Source of the DNA: Holophagaceae bacterium UBA706 | GTDB taxonomy: Bacteria > Acidobacteriota > Holophagae > Holophagales > Holophagaceae | Assembly: GCA_002298155.1 (NCBI GenBank) | Contig: DBME01000352.1 | Location: 2,514 to 7,750, forward strand | Length of the DNA: 5,237 nucleotides | Reading direction: 5' to 3' | Part shown: positions 1 through 5,237 of the stretch, piece after piece | Layout: every line of letters starts with the position of its first letter | Position numbering within the stretch: position 1 is the stretch's first letter | Made by a program: the position numbers and the translations under genes | Notes under the pieces: generated by a model | Database searches by the model: none | Told to the model about the DNA's origin: nothing | What the model saw: the letters and a program-made list of their open reading frames with translations, nothing else

Positions 1-591
1 CCCGACATCGTGGCGACCACCACGGGCAACAACGTCTCCGTGCTGATCCAGGACCTGGCCCATCCGGGCTCCTTCCTGCCCCACGTCGACTATGCCGTGG
101 GCACCCATCCCGTGGCCGTGGTCATCGCCGACCTGGACGGTGACAACCGCCCCGACCTCGTCGTCGCGAACAACGGGACCGACGTGGCCCCCACGTCCAA
201 GGGCGTGAGCGTCCTTCTGCAGGCCGCATCCCCGGCCACGGCGGGCACCTTCAACGCCGCCGTGACCTACGACACGGGAGACGCCTACGCCACTTGCGTC
301 GCCGTGGGCGACCTTAACGGCGACGGGAAGCCTGATCTGGCGGTATCCAATGCCGGCGTCCCCGGGGATCCGGGCAGCGTCTCGGTCTTCCTCCAGGATT
401 CCGCCCACGCCGGGACCTTCCTGGCGCCGACCCTCTACCAGGGCTACCAGGGCCCCACGTCCGTGGCCATCGCCGACGTGGACGGGGACGGGTCGCCGGA
501 TCTGGTCATCGGGGACGGATTTCTCCTCGTGCGATACCAGATTACGGGGCAAGCAGGGCAATTTGGAGTACCCTACCAGTTCCGTCAATGA
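1..591 (+). CDS. FG-GAP/VCBS repeat protein, C-terminal part (5' end outside window)
   Basis: The reading frame is open from the first base and ends at TGA 589-591, giving the last 196 residues of a longer protein. Three calcium-loop motifs of the D-x-[DN]-x-D-x-x-x-D type stand at residues 44-52 (DLDGDNRPD), 104-112 (DLNGDGKPD) and 159-167 (DVDGDGSPD). They are spaced 60 and 55 residues apart, and each is followed by a hydrophobic strand (LVVAN, LAVSN, LVIGD). The opening residues PDIV look like the tail of a fourth loop. Between loops the segment VSVLLQ-x(n)-GTF recurs. This is the pattern of FG-GAP/VCBS beta-propeller blades, which in known families are exported, bind calcium, and often mediate adhesion or surface binding. 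The C-terminus (ending PYQFRQ) has no recognisable sorting tag or membrane anchor. The next gene begins 17 nt downstream, so cotranscription is plausible. The family call is firm; the specific role is unknown, and any signal peptide or catalytic domain would lie upstream of the window. Confidence 0.9.
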   Translation, partial: PDIVATTTGNNVSVLIQDLAHPGSFLPHVDYAVGTHPVAVVIADLDGDNRPDLVVANNGTDVAPTSKGVSVLLQAASPATAGTFNAAVTYDTGDAYATCVAVGDLNGDGKPDLAVSNAGVPGDPGSVSVFLQDSAHAGTFLAPTLYQGYQGPTSVAIADVDGDGSPDLVIGDGFLLVRYQITGQAGQFGVPYQFRQ

Positions 592-608
592 CGTCCTGGA
601 GGTAGCCC

Positions 609-3332
609 ATGGTCGCTAACGCCACCCGCGGAACCAGACTTCCGCTGCTGTCCCACTTCCTCGGGTTGGCGCTCCTCGTCCTTGCCACCGCCTGCGGCGG
701 CGGCGGGGGCGGCACGCCCCACGACACGTCGGCGAAGTTCGGCCTCAACGTGGCGGCGCTCTCCGTGCCGCGGTCGGCCGTGGACACCGTCACCGTGCAG
801 ATCGACCGCACCGCCGGCTACACCGGCAGCGTCGCATTCTCCATCGGGGGCACCCTCCCCAACGGCATCAAGGCCAATTTCGCCTCCAGCTCGACCACCG
901 GCAACTCGGTGGAGCTCACCATCGAGGCCGGCTATCCGGATCCGGCGGATCCCACCTTCGCCACCACCGTCCTTCCGGCGATCGGAACCTATCCCATCAC
1001 CATCAAGGGCACCTCGCCGGCCGACACGGTCACCACGACCCTCAACCTCACCGTCCGTGCCGCGACGGGTGAATTCTCCGTGGGCCTGGTGGCCGTGGAC
1101 GGCACCAATGCGACCCTCGACACGCAAAGCGCGCTGACCATCCATCAGGGCCAGGACCTGGCCCTCAACATCGCGGCCTACAACTCCGGGCTGGACGGGG
1201 CCAACTACCCCTCCACATCGGTCACCTTCTCGACCCTGGGCCTCCCCACCGGCCTGACCGTGATCCTGCCCACGGGCTCCCTGAGCCTGGACCACGTGTA
1301 TGCCATGACGATCCACGCCGATGCCGCCCTCCCCGCGGGGGACTATGGGTTCAGCATCGGGGCCACCGTCGGCGGCGTCACCCAGTACCTGCCCCTATGC
1401 GTGACCAACGCCGCGGGATACTTCTGGATCAAACCCGAACACGCCGTGAGCGTCCAGCAGGGGGCCACCCTCATCGTGCCCGCCGAACTCGGCCACGACG
1501 ACACCTTCTTCGTGGACAAAGGGGGCACGGACCCCGCCTACACGGGCGTCACCAACCTGGCCGTCCTCTCCGCCCCCGCGGGGATCACGGCGAGCTTCAG
1601 CGACAGCAACCCCACGGCCTTCGCCACCACCCAGCTCTCGATCACGGCCGCCGCCGATGCGACGCCGGGGACCGCCACCCTCACCCTCCAGGCCACCCGG
1701 AACGCCACGACCACCACCGTCGACGTGCCCGTGACCGTGACCCGTGCCGTGGACACGCCGGCCGTGTGGGTCCAGCGGGTGGAGTGGGGCCAGACCATCC
1801 TGTCCGGCGACCTTCGCCTCATCCCGGCCAAGCCGGCCCTCCTGCGGGTCCACCTCCTGGCGGACCGCACCGGGGTCACCGCCCCGGCCGTGTCGGCCAC
1901 CATCAAGAACGCCTCCGGCACCACCCTCGACACCGTGACCCTCACGGGGCCGGCCCTGGTGCCCACCAACGTCCACGAAGGCACCCTGGCCGCGACCTTC
2001 ACGGCCGTCCTTCCCGCCGCGGACATCGTCCACGGCATGAAGGTGGAACTGTCCGTGGGCGGTGTGGTGCAGGAGATCGTCCCCACCGTCGAGACCACGG
2101 GCTTCAACTTCGACCTCACGGTGGTCCCCATCATCCACAAGGGCCTCGTGCCCGTCCTGCCCGCCGACGCGGACGTGGCGGCGGGCCTCAAGGCCTACTG
2201 GCCCCTCCAGGCCGTGACCATCACCCACCGCGCGCCCTACACCACCGCTACCGTCGTGCCGGCCCCCAAGGCCGCGGGCGCCTCCGGCGACTATTCCAGC
2301 GACGGCTGGAGCGAGCTTATCACCGAGGTCTCCGCCCTCAAGATCGCCGACGGGGCCGATTCCAGCTACTTCGGCTACTTCGACGCGGACCTGGGTTCCC
2401 TGGCCACCGGCGTCTCCTCCATCGTGGGCCTGCATTACGTGGGCTACGGCGCCGGCTTGGCCATCGACGTAACCACCGCCGGCTACTTCGGTGGCTACGA
2501 CACCTGCATCGAGACCACCGTCCACGAGCTGGGCCACGGCTTCAACCTCAACCACTCACCCGCGGGCGGCGCCGGCGGTCCCCAGATGAACTACCCCTAC
2601 CTGGGGGCCTCCATCGGCTCCTATGGCTACGATCCCGTCGCCCTCAAGCTCTACCTTCCCAGCACCACCAAGGACATCATGGGCTACCAGGGCCCCTACT
2701 GGACCTCCGACTGGAACTACCGCATCGTCCAGGATTTCGTCGAGTCCGCGGGCAGCTTCCTCAACCACGCCCAGGCCTCGGTGGCCACCGCGGACCATCT
2801 GGTGGTGACGGGCTGGATCGGCCCCGACGGCCAGGCCCACCTGTCCCCCATCTCCCGCCTGACGTGCCGCGCTTCGTCCCCCGCGGCCGGCCCCATGGAG
2901 CTGACCCTCGTGTCGGCCTCGGGCACCCGCTCCGTCACCTTCGCGCCCTACGAGATCGGCTGCCTGCCCAAGGGCTACAAAGCCTTCGCCTTCACCGTCC
3001 CCGCCGGCGAGGACCTGGACCAGGTGGAACTGCGCCAGGCGGGCAGGGTGCTGCTCCACCGCACGGCACCCGCCCGCAGGGCCGGCGCCGCCCCCGTCAT
3101 CCTTGAGCGGGACGGACGCCTCCACATCACCTGGGACGCCGCCGCGGATCCCATCGTCTCCGTGGTCCACGAGGTCGATGGGCGCTCCACCGTCCTGGCT
3201 CTGCGCCTCACGGGCGGTTCCGCCGACCTGCCCCTCGAGGGCCTGCCCAAGGGCGGGCGCTTCGTGGTCCGGGGCGGGGACGGCATGAACCACCGCAAGC
3301 CGGTGGCCGCCATGCGCGCCAACCTGGACTGA
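609..3332 (+). CDS. Predicted surface lipoprotein zinc metalloprotease, M66-like metzincin
   Basis: The ATG at 609 is supported by GGAGG at 598-602 with a 6-nt spacer, and the product is 907 aa. Residues 1-28 form a lipoprotein-type signal peptide (basic N-terminus, LGLALLVLATA core) ending at Cys29, followed by six glycines; the lipobox (A-T-A-C) is slightly atypical because position -3 is Ala. Three Thr/Val/Gly-rich beta-sandwich-like segments follow at about 40-150, 155-267 and 270-378. A further beta domain lies at about 385-500 (starting VWVQRVEWGQ, with LIPAKPALLRV), reminiscent of the region before the catalytic domain in M66 peptidases. The catalytic region, about 503-715, carries HELGHGFNLNH, with zinc ligands predicted as H639, H643 and H649 and catalytic base E640. 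A Met-turn candidate, M691 in DIMG, lies 42 residues after H649. The C-terminal 725-907 is beta-rich. The family Gly in HExxHxxGxxH is Asn646 here. Likely role: degradation of extracellular protein or glycoprotein at the cell surface, substrate unknown. The zinc-peptidase call is fairly sure; M66 membership is an inference from memory of StcE/TagA-like proteins. Confidence 0.82.
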   Translation: MVANATRGTRLPLLSHFLGLALLVLATACGGGGGGTPHDTSAKFGLNVAALSVPRSAVDTVTVQIDRTAGYTGSVAFSIGGTLPNGIKANFASSSTTGNSVELTIEAGYPDPADPTFATTVLPAIGTYPITIKGTSPADTVTTTLNLTVRAATGEFSVGLVAVDGTNATLDTQSALTIHQGQDLALNIAAYNSGLDGANYPSTSVTFSTLGLPTGLTVILPTGSLSLDHVYAMTIHADAALPAGDYGFSIGATVGGVTQYLPLCVTNAAGYFWIKPEHAVSVQQGATLIVPAELGHDDTFFVDKGGTDPAYTGVTNLAVLSAPAGITASFSDSNPTAFATTQLSITAAADATPGTATLTLQATRNATTTTVDVPVTVTRAVDTPAVWVQRVEWGQTILSGDLRLIPAKPALLRVHLLADRTGVTAPAVSATIKNASGTTLDTVTLTGPALVPTNVHEGTLAATFTAVLPAADIVHGMKVELSVGGVVQEIVPTVETTGFNFDLTVVPIIHKGLVPVLPADADVAAGLKAYWPLQAVTITHRAPYTTATVVPAPKAAGASGDYSSDGWSELITEVSALKIADGADSSYFGYFDADLGSLATGVSSIVGLHYVGYGAGLAIDVTTAGYFGGYDTCIETTVHELGHGFNLNHSPAGGAGGPQMNYPYLGASIGSYGYDPVALKLYLPSTTKDIMGYQGPYWTSDWNYRIVQDFVESAGSFLNHAQASVATADHLVVTGWIGPDGQAHLSPISRLTCRASSPAAGPMELTLVSASGTRSVTFAPYEIGCLPKGYKAFAFTVPAGEDLDQVELRQAGRVLLHRTAPARRAGAAPVILERDGRLHITWDAAADPIVSVVHEVDGRSTVLALRLTGGSADLPLEGLPKGGRFVVRGGDGMNHRKPVAAMRANLD

Positions 3333-3361
3333 ACCTGACGAATACGAGCGACCTTTGGGAC

Positions 3362-3383
3362 TTGTGCGGGGCGCCCCGTACGA
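3362..3383. repeat. G+C-rich inverted repeat between protease and dehydrogenase genes
   Basis: The core 3367-3378 is a perfect 12-nt palindrome (CGGGGCGCCCCG). Pairing extends outward to 3362-3383 with two G-T wobble pairs (3363/3382 and 3366/3379). As RNA it could fold into a 9-bp stem with a GCGC loop. No T-run follows (the next bases are GGGACCATGG), so it does not look like an intrinsic terminator. It sits 37 nt before the downstream ATG, in the only long gap (88 nt, 3333-3420) between the coding regions. It could be an operator for a dimeric regulator, a 5'-leader hairpin or a chance G+C-rich palindrome. I found no convincing -35/-10 pair around it. Confidence 0.4.
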
Positions 3384-3409
3384 GGGACCATGGGCTATCC
3401 CCTCCCCGA

Positions 3410-3414
3410 AAGGA
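3410..3414 (+). promoter_or_regulatory. Ribosome binding site fixing the dehydrogenase start
   Basis: AAGGA, within GAAAGGAA (3408-3415), ends 6 nt before ATG 3421. It decides between this ATG and an upstream in-frame TTG at 3355. The TTG has no Shine-Dalgarno site and would add 22 residues unlike the family's N-terminus. Confidence 0.8.
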
Positions 3415-3420
3415 ACCGCC

Positions 3421-4560
3421 ATGAAGTGGATGGACGAATATCCTCACACCTACAAGGATTGCGTGTGGCTTGACTTCGGCTTCCTCGAGAAGTTCATGCG
3501 GGATTCCCTGGTCGCCGCCGGCGTCCCCGGGCCCGATGCGGACATCATCGCCGACGTGCTCATCGAGTCGGACCGCCGGGGCATCGACTCCCACGGCATC
3601 GGGCGCCTCAAGCCCATCTACATCGACCGCATCCGCGACGGGATCCTCGATCCCACCACCCACGTGGAAGTGGTGCGGGACCGCAAGACCGTCACCGTGC
3701 TCGACGGGCACAACGGCATGGGCCACGTGGTCGCCAAGCAGGCCATGGCCACCGCCATCGCCAAGGCCAAGGCCCACGGCATGGGCATGACCGCCGTGCG
3801 CAACTCCACCCACTACGGCATCGCCGGGTACTACGCCACCATGGCCACCCAGGCGGGGATGATCGGCATCACCGGCACCAACGCGCGGCCTTCCATCGCC
3901 CCCACCTTCGGCGTGGAGAACATGCTGGGCACGAACCCCCTGACCATCGGCATCCCCACGGACGAGGACTTCCCCTTCGTGCTGGACTGCGCCACCTCCG
4001 TCACCCAGCGCGGCAAGATCGAGCACTACGCCCGCATCGGCAAGGACCTGCCCCCCGGCTGGGTCATCGACGAGGAGGGCAGGACCCGCAGCGACACGGC
4101 CCAGGTGCTCGTGGACCTCACCAAGGGCAAGGCGGCCCTGGCCCCCCTGGGCGGGCTTGGGGAAGAGACGGCCGGCTTCAAGGGCTACGGCTATGCCACC
4201 GTCGTGGAGGTCCTCAGCGCCGCCCTCCAGGACGGCCCCTACCTGAAGATGCTCAACGGCACCGACGCCGTCGGCAACAAGATCCCCATCCCCATCGGGC
4301 ACTTCTTCATCGCGATCGATGTTGAGGAATTCATCGAATTGGAGCGCTTCAAGGCCATCAGCGGCGACATCATGCGGGAGCTTCGGGCGAGCCGCAAGGC
4401 GCCGGGCGAGGACCACATCTTCACGGCGGGGGAGAAGGAATACCTCACCTGGCAGATGCGCAAGGAACGCGGCTGCCCCGTCCCCGCGGCCCTGAGAAAG
4501 GACATGGAGACCTTGCGGAAGTGGTATGATCTGCCCTACCAATTCCCCTGGGACGCCTGA
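3421..4560 (+). CDS. Ldh_2-family NAD(P)-dependent oxidoreductase (malate/lactate/ureidoglycolate dehydrogenase type)
   Basis: The product is a 379-aa cytoplasmic enzyme with no signal peptide. It has the hallmarks of the Ldh_2 family, which includes archaeal malate/sulfolactate dehydrogenases, AllD and DlgD and is unrelated to Rossmann-fold LDH/MDH. These are RGIDSHGIGR at 53-62 (substrate-contact H58 and R62), NSTHYG at 128-133 (H131 is the likely catalytic His), NMLGTNP at 167-173, LDCATS at 188-193 followed by RGK at 197-199, PLGG at 242-245, FKGYGYA at 253-259, and HFFIAID at 294-300. Family members oxidise or reduce 2-hydroxy/2-oxo acids with NAD(P); these motifs do not reveal the exact substrate or cofactor. 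The chain is somewhat longer than the usual 330-360 aa, with about 14 extra residues before the SHG motif compared with AllD as I recall it. It carries an aromatic/Pro-rich end (WYDLPYQFPWDA). The GNAT gene starts 26 nt downstream, so the two probably share a transcript. Family assignment is very secure and the start is well supported. Confidence 0.93.
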   Translation: MKWMDEYPHTYKDCVWLDFGFLEKFMRDSLVAAGVPGPDADIIADVLIESDRRGIDSHGIGRLKPIYIDRIRDGILDPTTHVEVVRDRKTVTVLDGHNGMGHVVAKQAMATAIAKAKAHGMGMTAVRNSTHYGIAGYYATMATQAGMIGITGTNARPSIAPTFGVENMLGTNPLTIGIPTDEDFPFVLDCATSVTQRGKIEHYARIGKDLPPGWVIDEEGRTRSDTAQVLVDLTKGKAALAPLGGLGEETAGFKGYGYATVVEVLSAALQDGPYLKMLNGTDAVGNKIPIPIGHFFIAIDVEEFIELERFKAISGDIMRELRASRKAPGEDHIFTAGEKEYLTWQMRKERGCPVPAALRKDMETLRKWYDLPYQFPWDA

Positions 4561-4586
4561 GTCTCAGGATCGACCGGAGGGCTCCC

Positions 4587-5108
4587 ATGACCTTCAACGT
4601 CAGGCAGGCTGATCCCTCCGAAGCGCACCCCCTGGGCATGTTCGCGGAAGCCTGCTTCCGCGAGGCCTTCGGCTACCTGTTCCCGGAGGAGGCCCTGGAC
4701 CTCCTGTGCTCCAAGGCCTTCACGACGCAGGTGATGGATTCGCTCATCCACAACGGCACCTGGATCGCGGAAGGCCCCGAAGGCTGGCGGGGCTACGCCG
4801 CCATGTCCCTGGACCCGTGCCCCGCACAGAGCCTGGAACCCCCGCACGTGGAGCTTTCCCGGCTCTATGTGGGGTCTTCCTGGATGGGGCAGGGCGTCTC
4901 GGACGCCCTCATGGCGGCCTTCATGGACGAGGCCCGGCGGCGGGGGGCGAAGGGCGTCTGGCTGGAGGCCTTCGAAGGCAATCCCCGGGCCCTGCGCTTC
5001 TACAAGCGCTGGGGTTTCCACGACCTGGGCGCCAGCGTGAAGATCCGGGAAGGCCTCCACCTCCCGCACCGCATCCTGGGCAGCGACCTGAGCGTGGCCA
5101 TCCAGTAG
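4587..5108 (+). CDS. GNAT-family N-acetyltransferase, PaiA-like
   Basis: The product is 173 aa; ATG 4587 follows GGAGG (4576-4580) by 6 nt, and the stop is TAG 5106-5108. GNAT enzymes transfer an acetyl group from acetyl-CoA to an amine. The fold is readable: beta-4 strand VELSRLYV (88-95), the acetyl-CoA pyrophosphate loop MGQGVS (100-105), helix 3 through about residue 119, strand GVWLEAFEGN (123-132), and the C-terminal signature NPRALRFYKRWGF (132-144). The ELSRLYV and VWLEAFEGNPRA phrases recall PaiA-type polyamine acetyltransferases, and the length fits. The loop departs from the consensus [RQ]xxGx[GA]: Met100 replaces Arg/Gln and Ser105 replaces Gly/Ala, although the central Gly103 is kept. 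The gene follows the Ldh_2 dehydrogenase by 26 nt and is last before a probable terminator. The substrate cannot be read from the sequence; polyamine, small amine and antibiotic acetylation are all open. Confidence 0.9.
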   Translation: MTFNVRQADPSEAHPLGMFAEACFREAFGYLFPEEALDLLCSKAFTTQVMDSLIHNGTWIAEGPEGWRGYAAMSLDPCPAQSLEPPHVELSRLYVGSSWMGQGVSDALMAAFMDEARRRGAKGVWLEAFEGNPRALRFYKRWGFHDLGASVKIREGLHLPHRILGSDLSVAIQ

Positions 5109-5138
5109 CCCCCCCATCGCGAAGCCACCAAGCCAAAT

Positions 5139-5180
5139 GAAAGACGGCCCCTGTCTTTCTTCTTTCTTCTTTCTTCTTTC
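5139..5180 (+). terminator. Probable intrinsic terminator after the GNAT gene
   Basis: GAAAGAC (5139-5145) and GTCTTTC (5153-5159) form a perfect 7-bp stem around a 7-nt loop (GGCCCCT). The stem runs directly into a T-rich tract, TTCTTTCTTCTTT, to about 5180. The hairpin lies 30 nt after the GNAT stop codon, as expected at the end of a transcription unit. The stem is not G+C-rich and the tract is interrupted by C, so efficiency may be modest. The T-rich tract is also a heptanucleotide repeat. Confidence 0.6.
5155..5180. repeat. Heptanucleotide microsatellite (CTTTCTT)n
   Basis: Three perfect tandem copies of CTTTCTT (5155-5161, 5162-5168, 5169-5175) are followed by a partial copy CTTTC (5176-5180). 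The first unit supplies most of the right arm of the terminator hairpin. The pure pyrimidine run stands out sharply from the surrounding G+C-rich sequence. Such short tandem repeats can change copy number by slippage; here that would change the length of the terminator tract or a promoter spacer rather than a reading frame. Confidence 0.85.
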
Positions 5181-5211
5181 CTCGGAGATCCTCGGCTCCT
5201 CGGCGCCTCGG
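5180..5211. repeat. Four regularly spaced CCTCGG motifs
   Basis: CCTCGG occurs at 5180-5185, 5190-5195, 5198-5203 and 5206-5211, giving start-to-start spacings of 10, 8 and 8 nt. It reads as a degenerate period-8 array that abuts the heptanucleotide microsatellite. No open reading frame explains it. It resembles the short-period intergenic direct repeats scattered through some environmental bacterial genomes, but that match is only an impression. A cluster of regulator-binding half-sites is the alternative. The rest of the gap, 5109-5138 and 5212-5237, shows nothing I can name. Confidence 0.65.
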
Positions 5212-5237
5212 CGATAAGCACTTTCTAGGATGCTTCG

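Noticed and set aside
1395..2555. Long minus-strand open frame of 386 codons inside the protease gene
   Set aside because: It is antisense to a gene with clear domains, and its Gly/Arg/His/Asp-rich composition is typical of a frame shadow in high-G+C DNA.
1397..3106. Plus-strand open frame of 569 codons overlapping the protease
   Set aside because: It is extremely Arg/Pro/His-rich, which is the usual artefact of the shifted frame; the overlapping frame has the signal peptide and zinc motif.
603..3397. A 12-nt inverted repeat flanking the protease gene (TAGCCCATGGTC at 603-614, its complement at 3386-3397)
   Set aside because: About one such 12-nt match is expected by chance in a window this size, the core CCATGG is self-complementary, and no transposon features accompany it.
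3355..3420. Upstream TTG start that would extend the dehydrogenase by 22 residues
   Set aside because: It has no Shine-Dalgarno site, and the added residues do not resemble the family; ATG 3421 has a well-placed AAGGA.
3208..4542. Minus-strand open frame of 444 codons opposite the dehydrogenase
   Set aside because: It overlaps a secure Ldh_2 gene along almost its full length, shows no family motifs, and has a low-complexity shadow composition.
5000..5221. Minus-strand open frame of 73 codons over the right-end repeats
   Set aside because: Its protein is Arg/Lys-rich, arising from the repeat tract and the antisense of the GNAT gene, and no family motif is visible.
5203..5231. Possible promoter with -10-like TAGGAT at 5226-5231
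   Set aside because: The sequence at the expected -35 position (GCGCCT) is unlike the consensus, and no downstream gene is visible in the window.

Overview
The window is a compact, G+C-rich bacterial segment with strong C/G bias at third codon positions and four same-strand genes, all transcribed rightward. Three starts are visible, and each has a clear Shine-Dalgarno site ending 6 nt before its ATG. The style of the first two products suggests a Gram-negative environmental bacterium. The first is an FG-GAP/VCBS surface protein. The second is a large lipoprotein whose lipid-accepting Cys is followed by a run of glycines. This combination is common in Acidobacteriota such as the Holophagaceae and in some Deltaproteobacteria-like groups. 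The placement is inferred from style only, because no rRNA or marker gene is present.

Left half (1-3332): an exported, cell-surface pair. The 3' end of an FG-GAP/VCBS repeat gene (1-591, 5' end outside the window) is followed after 17 nt by a 907-aa predicted lipoprotein metalloprotease (609-3332). The protease has three tandem beta-sandwich-like domains, a pre-catalytic beta domain, and a zinc-peptidase domain with the motif HELGHGFNLNH and a downstream Met-turn (DIMG). It ends in a beta-rich C-terminal region. The layout recalls the M66 (StcE/TagA-like) metzincins. The two genes are close enough to share a transcript.

Right half (3421-5108): a cytoplasmic pair. An Ldh_2-family NAD(P)-dependent 2-hydroxyacid-type oxidoreductase of 379 aa is followed after 26 nt by a GNAT N-acetyltransferase of 173 aa that resembles PaiA-type enzymes. 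The substrates of both are unresolved. The 88-nt gap separating this pair from the protease carries a G+C-rich inverted repeat and no convincing promoter.

Right end (5109-5237): no gene is supported. The region holds a perfect 7-bp hairpin that runs into a T-rich tract and probably terminates transcription. The tract is itself a (CTTTCTT)n heptanucleotide microsatellite. It is followed at once by four evenly spaced CCTCGG motifs, the most unexplained structure in the window.

I see no CRISPR array, tRNA, rRNA, insertion sequence or defence system. Nothing here clearly amounts to a new multi-gene system. The items most worth following up are the variant metalloprotease motif, its pairing with the FG-GAP gene, and the repeat cluster at the right end.
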